The notes under the pieces are model-generated. The model was given only the letters and a program-made list of their open reading frames with translations, was not told the origin of the DNA and ran no database searches. A DNA stretch of 31,307 nucleotides, taken from positions 1 to 31,307 of the forward strand of contig CAZKOF010000017.1 of assembly GCA_964554335.1 (NCBI GenBank), given 5' to 3'. Source of the DNA: UBA3263 sp964554335 (GTDB taxonomy: Bacteria > Bacteroidota > Bacteroidia > Bacteroidales > Muribaculaceae). Below are positions 23,686-31,168 of the stretch, one piece after another (the first letter of the stretch is position 1; every line of letters starts with the position of its first letter). Position numbers and translations under genes: made by a program.

Positions 23686-24678
23686 TTATTCGGTCAGCTG
23701 AACCATGCGCGGCTGCACGGTTGCGGGGAGCACACCGGTCAACTGAATGACTTTCTGTCCCTGCATTCCGGTAACGAAAGCATAGAACGCGTTGTTTAGC
23801 GTTCCGCCGACACTGGTGGTAATCATATAGATAGAGCGGAAAAGCGGATATCGGCCGTCGAATATGTAGGCCTGATATGGCTTGTAGGCCTGCGGGGTGT
23901 CATCGCCGCTGACGGCAAGGACTTTCACGTCGGGCGAGAAGTCGAGATTGGTCGTGTCGCTCGCCTCGGAACGGCGGCGGATTTCCTCCTTGCTCAGCGC
24001 CGTGCCGTCCATATCTGTGCTGACCCAGCTGACGCCGATGATTCCGAGCGCGTTGGGCCGCTCGCTGACGGCGCGGAATACCTCGCGTGGCGAGCCCTCG
24101 GCATAGACATTGGGACCGAAGTCACGGCCGCCGTTGATGCTGTCACGCATGAACTGCACCAGCGAACTGCCGTTCTGGTCAAAAACAATGCGGATGGAGT
24201 CGAGTTTGGTCGGCCAAAGGTCTTTCCATGAGCGGACGTCGCCCGAGAGGACATCGCGAAGCTCCTTCATGGAAATTGCCTCAAGCGGATTCTTGGGATT
24301 CACGATGAGCGCCACGGCATCTACCGCCACACGCTGCTCGCGGGGCTTGCGCTTCTGGTTGCGCAGGCGCGTCTTCTCGGCGTCGGTCAGCCGTCTGGCG
24401 GCGACGATGGTGCGGATAGAGTTATCGGGATTCATCAGCGAATCGAAAGCCGCGCTCTGCGAAACATAGTAGGGCACGACGAGAGCCTGACGACGCGAGT
24501 TGTTGTAGTAATACTCAAAAACGTCGATCTCCTGGTCCATGATATTCTCAAACGAGGCGTCGCAGGCAAGCTGCATGTATTCAACCTTCTGCTCTACCTT
24601 TCCGGACTTGCGTTCACCGCAGCCGCTCAGTCCGACGACCAAGAGTGCCGCCGATGCAATTAAATATCCGAGTCTCAT
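23686..24678 (-). CDS. PstS-like phosphate-binding lipoprotein
   Basis: The 330-residue product has a lipobox LSGC with Cys20. It shows the two-lobe periplasmic substrate-binding fold (PBP-like-2): ISMKELRDVLSGDVRSWKDLW, VFDQNGSSLVQFMRDSI, AVSERPNALGIIGVSWV and YPLFRSIYMITT. The motifs LSGDVRSW and PLFRSIY are typical of PstS-family proteins. No pstCAB permease genes are nearby, so it may work in something other than ABC phosphate import. Its start overlaps the small membrane-protein gene by 4 bp. Confidence 0.88.
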   Translation of the reverse strand: MRLGYLIASAALLVVGLSGCGERKSGKVEQKVEYMQLACDASFENIMDQEIDVFEYYYNNSRRQALVVPYYVSQSAAFDSLMNPDNSIRTIVAARRLTDAEKTRLRNQKRKPREQRVAVDAVALIVNPKNPLEAISMKELRDVLSGDVRSWKDLWPTKLDSIRIVFDQNGSSLVQFMRDSINGGRDFGPNVYAEGSPREVFRAVSERPNALGIIGVSWVSTDMDGTALSKEEIRRRSEASDTTNLDFSPDVKVLAVSGDDTPQAYKPYQAYIFDGRYPLFRSIYMITTSVGGTLNNAFYAFVTGMQGQKVIQLTGVLPATVQPRMVQLTE

Positions 24679-24944
24679 ATGTTGGAGTCGATTCCTTTAA
24701 ACTGACGGTAAGCGCGCCATACGCCATAGAGAATGAAGAGCACGCCTCCGACATATCTCACCCACGTGAAGCCGGAGCCAAACATGAAAAAGTTCATAAA
24801 CAACAATATTCCCATGCCTATATAGACCACAATCATGAAGATGCCGAAGACGTTGCGCATCAACTGCGAGGTCGTCGGGTGGCTGCCGCGGTGGTCAGGA
24901 CGACGGATTTCCGTAGCGTCATTATTATTGTTTTCGGGTGTCAT
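24675..24944 (-). CDS. small inner-membrane protein, function unknown
   Basis: The 89-residue protein has a polar N-terminus (1-28, Asn-rich) and two hydrophobic segments (about 32-53 and 58-76), then a short basic tail. No signal peptide or recognised domain. It is the first gene of the minus-strand operon, behind the promoter at 25033-25064, and overlaps the PstS-like gene by 4 bp (ATGA). Confidence 0.75.
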   Translation of the reverse strand: MTPENNNNDATEIRRPDHRGSHPTTSQLMRNVFGIFMIVVYIGMGILLFMNFFMFGSGFTWVRYVGGVLFILYGVWRAYRQFKGIDSNI

Positions 24945-25002
24945 ATCAAATAAGAATTAAGAATTTATATCCTTAAAACGTGATCATGAGGCATATGGTT
25001 CA

Positions 25003-25024
25003 CTGCCGGACTCGTAATCCGCAG
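25003..25024. other. tRNA anticodon-arm-like hairpin
   Basis: CGGA-CTCGTAA-TCCG (25007-25021) looks like a tRNA anticodon arm with a 7-nt loop (CGT on the plus strand), and CTG/CAG extends the stem with one bulge. No D arm, T arm or acceptor stem is present, so it is at most a remnant. In the minus direction it lies at the start of the leader behind the promoter at 25033-25064. Confidence 0.3.
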
Positions 25025-25032
25025 TTGATTTG

Positions 25033-25064
25033 CAAAGTTAATGATAAATTTCGTTTCTTGCAAA
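25033..25064 (-). promoter_or_regulatory. promoter of the PstS-TPR-lpxH operon
   Basis: On the minus strand TTTG (25064-25061), 20 bp, then TAACTTTG (25040-25033). It is a full consensus match, about 90 bp upstream of the ATG at 24944. This is part of the 445-bp gap between 24944 and 25390. Confidence 0.85.
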
Positions 25065-25152
25065 AAAATCGCCATTTTCACCAACTTTCACCGACGCCAT
25101 CCAACTTTCCATCCGTTTTATATTTAGATTTGAAGAATTCATATCCTCCCCA

Positions 25153-25173
25153 AATAAAAAGCCGAATGGCTTT
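25153..25173 (-). terminator. orphan intrinsic terminator facing left
   Basis: On the minus strand AAAGCC-ATTC-GGCTTT is followed by TTATTTG, a compact terminator. No minus-strand gene ends here, so it would stop antisense or invading transcripts before they reach the operon promoter at 25033-25064. Confidence 0.5.
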
Positions 25174-25203
25174 GCGGTGCAAGGTTCCGGCAGTTATACA
25201 CAC

Positions 25204-25259
25204 TAATTTTGCAATGTAATACAAAGTCTCAGATTTTTTGTATAACTTTGCACTGTAAT
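25204..25259 (+). promoter_or_regulatory. duplicated -7 elements and inverted repeat upstream of the methyltransferase
   Basis: Two 17-bp direct repeats 39 bp apart, TAATTTTGCAATGTAAT (25204-25220) and TAACTTTGCACTGTAAT (25243-25259), each start with a TAnnTTTG -7 box. Between them ATACAAA (25219-25225) and TTTGTAT (25237-25243) form a perfect inverted repeat. No -33 box fits well, and the leader to the ATG at 25390 would be about 130 nt. This looks like the control region of the restriction-modification operon. Confidence 0.55.
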
Positions 25260-25389
25260 CTGCGCTTGCGCTGACAAAGACCAATTACGTAAGAAATATT
25301 CTCTGAAATATATTAACACAACTTCTTTGTAGCCGCATAAAGGTTTGGTTGACTGTCAGACCTACATAGAAGTTTTATTTTTAACAACA

Positions 25390-27273
25390 ATGGCTGAGAG
25401 AAAAGATTTTCTCAAAGGTAAAAAAGCTATAACATTCCTTGACCTATTTGCCGGGGCAGGTGGTATCAGTGAAGGCTTTCTTCAAGCCTTCACCGATGAC
25501 AAGTATTTCAAGTTTATACTTGCCAGCGACATCAATAAAAACTGCGAATTGACTCATACCGTCCGCTACAATCATCAGTTTGGACTTGACACCAAGTTCC
25601 TTACTGAAGATATTATGTCTCCTAATTTCATCCCTCGACTTCTTGAAGAACTTGGAGGACAAAAAATTGACGTAGTGACCGGTGGACCAAGTTGCCAATC
25701 TTTCAGCCTATCAGGTCGACGCAAGCGTTTTGATAAAAGGGACAATCTTTTTCTACATTATCTGAATGTTATCCGTAAATTACGTCCTAAGTATTTTGTT
25801 ATGGAGAACGTAAAAGGACTCCTTACAAAGGACAAAGGGAAATTCAAGGATGCAATTATGCGAGAGATTCGTTCTATTATTGACGATTCAAACATACCCG
25901 CTTTTTTGGTGTACCTTAATGGCATGTTAGATAAAACTGCTTCTGATTTTGTCAAAAACTGCTTTTTGACAAAAGTTAATCTCGAAGTATCTGACTATAA
26001 TGAAGCTATTGAATATCGAGACAACTATTTTTCATATCTTGACGCTCAATTTAAGGCTATAACACGCAAAATTGATTATCGTCTCAGCAAATCGAATATC
26101 AATATAGCCACAGTAAGACATGGCCTTAATCTTCTGCGCCGGACTGATGAAAGAAACGCTATCGCAGCAGCTGTCATAAACGAAAAAACCAATGCCGATT
26201 TAGATAATGATTTCTTCGTAGACGGCTTTAATGACTTCCTCTCTATGATAGATGACTCAACGATTATCAACACCATTATTTCGGCAATAGACACCTTCGA
26301 AGAATTTGACAATTCTTCTATTGAAGTAATGGAGTTCCGGCAAATGATTAAGCTATATTCCTTTACTCTTGACGAAACATTTGACGCAATCCGCGATTAC
26401 GCAAAAAAGCATAGTAGTGAAGAGGTATTCGATGAACATCTTCAAGCCATACGACTTTATCGCGTGGCGAAACCTATAGTTGCCCGATCTGCAGACTATG
26501 GAGTCCCTCAAAATCGAGAAAGAGTTTTATTTATCGGTTGCCGTAAGGATCAAGAACTGATAGATTCAGTCCCATCAACCGTTAACCCGGACGAAAAGGT
26601 CACTGTTTATGAAGCCATCCATGACCTTGACTTCATCGGGAACGGTAGCCTTGAAAGTGAGTATGGCAAGCGTCGAATTATCAAACAATACGAACCCCTA
26701 ATTCGAACACGCGAAGTTCAAGGTCATATTTCCGACTCAGTCGAAGCACATACTTTTGCCGACTGGTCTAAATTAGGTCGTTTTGGTCACAGGTTTACTT
26801 TTAATTGCGAACCGTTTTATGTTCGTTCTCTCGAAGACTTAAATAATAACCTGTTCTGCGAACCTGTGGTTTTATACAATCATCAAACGAGTTCGCAGAG
26901 TGATGATGTTAAACGACGGCTTTCAATTATTGCCAAGCATGGAGTATATGATTCGGACTGCAAAGACGAGTTATCTCATCTTGGACTTGACTCAAATAAG
27001 AGAAATTATACTGTCCTAAACCCTGAAGGACAAAGCCCAACAGTTGTAACGATGCCGGATGATTTCATTCATTACGCTGCTCATCGCGCTATGACCGTTA
27101 GGGAAATGGCTCGTCTGCAGTCGTTTGACGACTCATTCGTTTTTCAAGGAAAACGTCAAACCGGAGGCAATAAGCGAAAATCAGAAATTCCACAATACAC
27201 ACTTGTGGGCAACGCTGTGCCTCCGTTAATGGCTCGCGCAATCGCTAACACAATTCTCAGATATATAAAATAA
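25390..27273 (+). CDS. DNA (cytosine-5-)-methyltransferase of a restriction-modification system
   Basis: The 627-residue enzyme transfers methyl from S-adenosylmethionine to cytosine C5. Motif I is TFLDLFAGAGGISEGF (15-30). Motif IV is GGPSCQSFS with catalytic C102 (PSCQ instead of the usual PPCQ). Motif VI is FVMENV (136-141). Motif VIII is QNRERV (about 373). Motif IX is RAMTVREMARLQSF and motif X is GNAVPPLMARAIA. About 230 residues separate VI and VIII against roughly 40 in M.HhaI, so a helical insertion is present. The open frame extends 15 codons further upstream, but ATG 25390 starts right before the conserved fold. The gene is A+T-richer than its neighbours and 6 bp upstream of a restriction endonuclease gene, so it was likely acquired horizontally. 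Confidence 0.93.
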   Translation: MAERKDFLKGKKAITFLDLFAGAGGISEGFLQAFTDDKYFKFILASDINKNCELTHTVRYNHQFGLDTKFLTEDIMSPNFIPRLLEELGGQKIDVVTGGPSCQSFSLSGRRKRFDKRDNLFLHYLNVIRKLRPKYFVMENVKGLLTKDKGKFKDAIMREIRSIIDDSNIPAFLVYLNGMLDKTASDFVKNCFLTKVNLEVSDYNEAIEYRDNYFSYLDAQFKAITRKIDYRLSKSNINIATVRHGLNLLRRTDERNAIAAAVINEKTNADLDNDFFVDGFNDFLSMIDDSTIINTIISAIDTFEEFDNSSIEVMEFRQMIKLYSFTLDETFDAIRDYAKKHSSEEVFDEHLQAIRLYRVAKPIVARSADYGVPQNRERVLFIGCRKDQELIDSVPSTVNPDEKVTVYEAIHDLDFIGNGSLESEYGKRRIIKQYEPLIRTREVQGHISDSVEAHTFADWSKLGRFGHRFTFNCEPFYVRSLEDLNNNLFCEPVVLYNHQTSSQSDDVKRRLSIIAKHGVYDSDCKDELSHLGLDSNKRNYTVLNPEGQSPTVVTMPDDFIHYAAHRAMTVREMARLQSFDDSFVFQGKRQTGGNKRKSEIPQYTLVGNAVPPLMARAIANTILRYIK

Positions 27274-27279
27274 TCAGTT

Positions 27280-28488
27280 ATGATACACATGCGCCCATAC
27301 AATGCCTTTGAAACAAACAACGTAAAGTTTTTAGTTGATAAGCAGGTTGAATTTGCCACAATACAAATTACCGAAACCGGTCTTAAGAAAAGCATTCTGG
27401 ACGCAACTGCACCTGTTCGTGCATACTTCAAAAAAAATGGTGTACATGATTATGACTTGCAACGACAAGGGCCCGAACATAAGCGCATAATTGATACTTA
27501 TATCTTAACCGAGGAATCTCATCATCTTACCAAAACCTCGCTTTACCGTCCCATCACTAAGAAGGGAGACCCTCGACTTTGGGTAAATAAGGTTCGTGAT
27601 GTCGAGTTCCTTCGTGCCGATGATATTTTTGCAATAGTTGCACATAAAGGATTACTTTATGTTGTAAATCTTTCAGCCGTCAATATTCCGCAGGTTTTTC
27701 AGTCTCCGATTGATACCCCATTAAAAGATTTAATCATTGAAATATCTAAAGCCAAAACATCCGTCAGCGATGAGCTTCTCGGTTTGATAAAGGACAGAAT
27801 GACTGATTGGATGCCGGCTGAAATTCTTGCTGATACTGGAATTGGTCGCACTGTGGAAACGATACTTGGTATTAGGATGAACGCATCGCAAGCTCCCGAT
27901 TATAAGGGTATCGAACTGAAAAGCCACCGCGAAGCATCTCGAGTTCGCAACACATTGTTTACGCAATCTCCTGAATGGGAAATTAGCAAACTTAAAAACG
28001 GTCGCGCCATCGTTGACAAATATGGTTATATTCCAGAGGGATACGACCACAAATTACTTCACGTCACCCTTTCGGCAAACCGACCTAACCCACAGGGGCT
28101 GGGTCTTTTGGTTCAGCCTCAAAGCGGCAGACTTGAAGCTGATGAATTTTCTCTTCTTCCTATGGATGATGGTACTTTTCGAAAAATCGAAGATGTTGCC
28201 GCGTGGAATCTTCAAAAACTGCACGAAAGGCTTCTTACTAAACATCGTGAAACGTTTTGGATTGACGCTGAAACCAAGTTTTATAATGGAAGAGAGTATT
28301 TTCGCTGCACTGAAATCCTTCACACCAAACACCCGATACCATCACAGTTTGACATCTTACTCGACCAAGGACAAATAACAGTAGACTTCCTTCTTTGCCG
28401 TCGCTCAGGTGGCGATACATATAGTTTTAAGATTAAAAGCGCAGCACGCCCTCTTTTATTTCCTGAAAGTGATATTTATAATTTATGA
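27280..28488 (+). CDS. MvaI/BcnI-family restriction endonuclease
   Basis: The 402-residue protein has, in its middle, GIGRTVETILGIRMN (187-201) followed by PDYKGIELKS with D207, E212 and K214, the PD-(D/E)xK catalytic triad as placed in MvaI/BcnI-type enzymes. These cut CCWGG or CCSGG; the site here is not known. MvaI and BcnI are about 240 residues; this protein has an extra N-terminal domain of about 155 residues, perhaps for specificity. The start may be ATG 27280 or 27289. It follows the methyltransferase by 6 bp and shares its A+T-rich base use. Confidence 0.88.
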   Translation: MIHMRPYNAFETNNVKFLVDKQVEFATIQITETGLKKSILDATAPVRAYFKKNGVHDYDLQRQGPEHKRIIDTYILTEESHHLTKTSLYRPITKKGDPRLWVNKVRDVEFLRADDIFAIVAHKGLLYVVNLSAVNIPQVFQSPIDTPLKDLIIEISKAKTSVSDELLGLIKDRMTDWMPAEILADTGIGRTVETILGIRMNASQAPDYKGIELKSHREASRVRNTLFTQSPEWEISKLKNGRAIVDKYGYIPEGYDHKLLHVTLSANRPNPQGLGLLVQPQSGRLEADEFSLLPMDDGTFRKIEDVAAWNLQKLHERLLTKHRETFWIDAETKFYNGREYFRCTEILHTKHPIPSQFDILLDQGQITVDFLLCRRSGGDTYSFKIKSAARPLLFPESDIYNL

Positions 28489-28538
28489 AAGGTTCAGGAG
28501 TGACGGGGCGTCGGAATCATTTTTCGCCTGTGACCTTT
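28488..28538 (+). other. structured region after the endonuclease gene
   Basis: AAAGGT-T-CAGG (28488-28498) pairs with CCTG-TG-ACCTTT (28527-28538), and GACG/CGTC (28502-28512) folds inside. A T/A-rich tract TTTAACTTTTAACTTTTT follows. It may be a terminator or the right border of the restriction-modification island. Confidence 0.4.
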
Positions 28539-28558
28539 AACTTTTAACTTTTTATGCG

Positions 28559-28566
28559 TAACTTTG
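28559..28566 (+). promoter_or_regulatory. -7 promoter element of pheS
   Basis: TAACTTTG lies 18 bp before the pheS ATG at 28585, leaving a leader of only about 10 nt. A clear -33 TTTG is not visible; the upstream tract is TTAACTTTTAACTTTTT. Confidence 0.6.
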
Positions 28567-28584
28567 CAAAAATTTTTGACCGTT

Positions 28585-29613
28585 ATGCTTCAAAAGATTG
28601 AATCACTAAAAGCGGAAATTGCCGCGCTGACTGCCGACACCGAGGCCCGCGTTGAAGAGCTGCGCATAAAATACCTCAGCAAAAAAGGCGCCATATCGCA
28701 GTTAATGAACGACTTCCGCACTGTTCCGGCAGAACAGAAACGCGAACTCGGCGCCAAACTCAACGAACTCAAGACGCTCGCAACCGAGCGCATCAACGCC
28801 CTGCGCGCGTCGGCAGCCGCCTCTGAAGCAGCCGCCGATGCCGCCGCGATAGACCTCACGCGCACGCCCGCCCCCCTGCCGACGGGCTCACGCCATCCGC
28901 TCAACATTGTCCGCGAGGAGATTGTCGACATCTTTTCGCGCCTCGGCTTCTCTATTGCCGAAGGTCCGGAAATCGAAGATGACTGGCACGTATTCTCGGC
29001 CCTGAACTTCGCCGCCGACCACCCCGCCCGCGACATGCAGGACACCTTCTTCATTTCGCGCGATCCGGCAGACGTATTGCTCCGCACCCACACGTCGTCG
29101 GTGCAGACCCGCGTCATGGAGCATGCCCAACCGCCTATCCGCATCATCTGCCCCGGACGCGTCTACCGCAACGAGGCCATCTCGGCGCGCGCCCACTGCT
29201 TCTTCCATCAGGTCGAAGCTCTTTACGTCGACAAAAACGTCAGCTTCGCCGACCTCAAGCAGGCCCTGCTCTTCTTTGCCCGCGAGATGTTTGGCCCCGA
29301 GACGCAAATCCGCCTGCGCCCGAGCTACTTTCCCTTTACCGAACCGAGCGCCGAAATGGATATTTCGTGCAACATCTGCGGCGGCAAGGGTTGCGCTTTC
29401 TGCAAACACACCGGCTGGGTTGAAATTCTCGGCTGCGGCATGGTTGACCCCGCCGTTCTCGAATCGTGCGGCATAGATTCGAAGGTATATAGCGGCTACG
29501 CCCTCGGCATGGGCATCGAGCGCATCACCAACCTGAAATATCGCGTCAACGACCTGCGCCTCTTCTCTGAAAACGACGTCCGCTTCCTGTCGGAATTCGT
29601 CAGCGCCCGATGA
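28585..29613 (+). CDS. pheS: phenylalanyl-tRNA synthetase alpha subunit
   Basis: The 342-residue class II synthetase subunit charges tRNA-Phe together with PheT, whose gene is not in this window. Residues 1-90 are the N-terminal coiled coil. Motif 2 is GRVYRNEAISARAHCFFHQVE (191-211) and motif 3 is GYALGMGIERI (304-314). A four-Cys cluster C262-x2-C265-x4-C270-x2-C273, seen in some PheS proteins, may bind zinc. The start is ATG 28585; an upstream in-frame TTG (28564) lies inside the -7 box and is rejected. It overlaps nth by 4 bp. Confidence 0.96.
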   Translation: MLQKIESLKAEIAALTADTEARVEELRIKYLSKKGAISQLMNDFRTVPAEQKRELGAKLNELKTLATERINALRASAAASEAAADAAAIDLTRTPAPLPTGSRHPLNIVREEIVDIFSRLGFSIAEGPEIEDDWHVFSALNFAADHPARDMQDTFFISRDPADVLLRTHTSSVQTRVMEHAQPPIRIICPGRVYRNEAISARAHCFFHQVEALYVDKNVSFADLKQALLFFAREMFGPETQIRLRPSYFPFTEPSAEMDISCNICGGKGCAFCKHTGWVEILGCGMVDPAVLESCGIDSKVYSGYALGMGIERITNLKYRVNDLRLFSENDVRFLSEFVSAR

Positions 29614-30245
29614 CCAAAAAGGAACGCTACCGGCTGATTTGCGAGCGCTTCGCGGCAGTGATGCCCGACCCGAAGACAGAGCTCACATACAACGACCCGT
29701 TCTCATTGCTCTGCGCCGTGATTCTTTCGGCGCAGTGCACCGACAAACGCGTCAACCTCGTGACCCCCGGCCTGTTGGCGGCCTACCCTACCCCCGAGGC
29801 CCTCGCCGCCGCAACGCCCGAAGAGGTCTTTCCCCACATCAGCTCTATCTCCTACCCCAACAACAAGAGCCGGCTGCTCGTCGGCATGGCGCGCACCCTC
29901 GTTGACCGATACGGGGGCAACGTGCCCTCAGACATGGACGCCCTTCTGAGCCTCCCTGGAGTCGGGCGCAAGACGGCCAACGTCATTCTCGCCGTCATAT
30001 TCGGCAAAGCCGCCATGGCCGTAGACACCCACGTCTTCCGCGTCAGCGAACGCCTGGGCCTCACAACCGGGAGTACCTCGCCGCTGCAAACCGAACGCGA
30101 ACTCGTCAGCAACATTCCCGCCGACGACCTCGGGCGCGCCCACCATTGGCTGATCCTCCACGGCCGCTACGTCTGCAAAGCGCGCAAACCCGACTGCCTC
30201 AACTGCCCGCTGACCGACCTCTGCCGCGCATATTCCAAAAAGTAA
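29610..30245 (+). CDS. nth: endonuclease III
   Basis: The 211-residue DNA glycosylase/AP lyase removes oxidised pyrimidines in base-excision repair. The helix-hairpin-helix LPGVGRKTANVI carries catalytic K121, and VDTHV carries D139. The [4Fe-4S] cluster cysteines C189-x6-C196-x2-C199-x5-C205 are intact at the C-terminus. Its start overlaps the pheS stop (ATGA), and it converges with ruvA across a 9-bp gap. Confidence 0.96.
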   Translation: MTKKERYRLICERFAAVMPDPKTELTYNDPFSLLCAVILSAQCTDKRVNLVTPGLLAAYPTPEALAAATPEEVFPHISSISYPNNKSRLLVGMARTLVDRYGGNVPSDMDALLSLPGVGRKTANVILAVIFGKAAMAVDTHVFRVSERLGLTTGSTSPLQTERELVSNIPADDLGRAHHWLILHGRYVCKARKPDCLNCPLTDLCRAYSKK

Positions 30246-30254
30246 AAAGCCTTT

Positions 30255-30860
30255 TTAAAGCAGGGTAAGGGCGCGCTTGATGGCGAGCTCAACCGTAGCC
30301 GTGGGTTCTTTGGCGAAGACTTTGGCGAGGGCTTTCTGAGCCTGGACTTTCTGATAGCCGAGCATGACGAGGGCGGCGAGGGCTTCGGCGCGGCTCTCGG
30401 CGTCGACCCCGGCAACCAGCGCCTCGGCGTCGGCATCGCCGGCCATTGCGGCGAGCTCCGCGGCATTGACTTTGTCTTTGAGGTCCACGATGAGGCGCTG
30501 GGCCGTCTTGAGACCAATGCCTTTGACAGCTTTGAGTTTGTCGGCATCGCCGGCAAGAATACACATTTTCAGCTGCCCGGGGGTCAGCGACGACAGGATA
30601 ATCCGCGCCGTGTTGGGCCCCACTCCGCTGACTCCGATCAGCAGGCGGAAAAGAGCGCGCTCCTCTTCGGTGAAGAATCCGAAAAGGTCGTGGGTATCCT
30701 CGCGAATAATTTCATGAACAAGAAGCTTCACTTCGCGGAGCTTGCTTATTGCCGAATAAGTATTCACCGAGATATTCAGCAAATATCCCAGCCCTGAGGC
30801 CTCGACAACGGCCTCGGTCGGCGACGTCCGCGCCAACTCTCCCTTTATATACTCAATCAT
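30255..30860 (-). CDS. ruvA: Holliday junction branch-migration protein RuvA
   Basis: The 201-residue protein binds four-way junctions and recruits the RuvB motor. It has the OB-fold N-terminal domain (1-64, MIEYIKGELARTSPTEAVVEASGLGYLLNI). Two helix-hairpin-helix motifs follow (GVSGVGPNTARIIL, 76-89; VKGIGLKTAQRLIVDL, 112-127), then a flexible linker and the C-terminal RuvB-binding domain (about 155-201). Its ATG overlaps the stop of an XRE-type antitoxin gene by 4 bp, an odd upstream neighbour for a repair gene. Confidence 0.97.
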   Translation of the reverse strand: MIEYIKGELARTSPTEAVVEASGLGYLLNISVNTYSAISKLREVKLLVHEIIREDTHDLFGFFTEEERALFRLLIGVSGVGPNTARIILSSLTPGQLKMCILAGDADKLKAVKGIGLKTAQRLIVDLKDKVNAAELAAMAGDADAEALVAGVDAESRAEALAALVMLGYQKVQAQKALAKVFAKEPTATVELAIKRALTLL

Positions 30861-31168
30861 AACGGAATGGCATCAACAATTTCAAGACGTCGACCCAACG
30901 CCTGCAGAAGTCGAGCAACGAGATTAAATCCCGGATCAATCTGACCACTCTCAATTCTCGATATATAGGTCTTATTAGTACCGACCTTTTCGGCCAACTG
31001 AGATTGGGTCATCTTTTTCTTTTTGCGTTCATCTTTAAGAATCACCCCGAGCATATAATTACGCGCTTCGTCGCGGAAAGCCTGACGCTCCGCAGAATCC
31101 TCACGACCATACGTATCATCGAGATATACGTCATAGTCATAAATTTCATTATCTTTTTTTAGATTCAT
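30857..31168 (-). CDS. XRE-family antitoxin (HigA type)
   Basis: The 103-residue protein has an acidic N-terminus (1-30, possible toxin-binding region) and a helix-turn-helix domain (about 38-92): LKDERKKKKMTQSQLAEKVGTNKTYISRIESGQIDPGFNLVARLLQALG. It should bind DNA at the operon promoter and neutralise the upstream-encoded toxin. The toxin reading frame overlaps its start by 20 bp and its stop overlaps the ruvA start by 4 bp, so all three are probably on one message. Confidence 0.88.
   Translation of the reverse strand: MNLKKDNEIYDYDVYLDDTYGREDSAERQAFRDEARNYMLGVILKDERKKKKMTQSQLAEKVGTNKTYISRIESGQIDPGFNLVARLLQALGRRLEIVDAIPL

Noticed and set aside
25003..25024. A functional tRNA-Thr gene
   Set aside because: Only the anticodon arm is present; no acceptor, D or T arm can be drawn.
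25078..25284. Minus-strand open frame of 68 codons in the gap before the methyltransferase gene
   Set aside because: It spans a terminator hairpin and the RM promoter repeats, has no promoter, and the protein resembles nothing I know.
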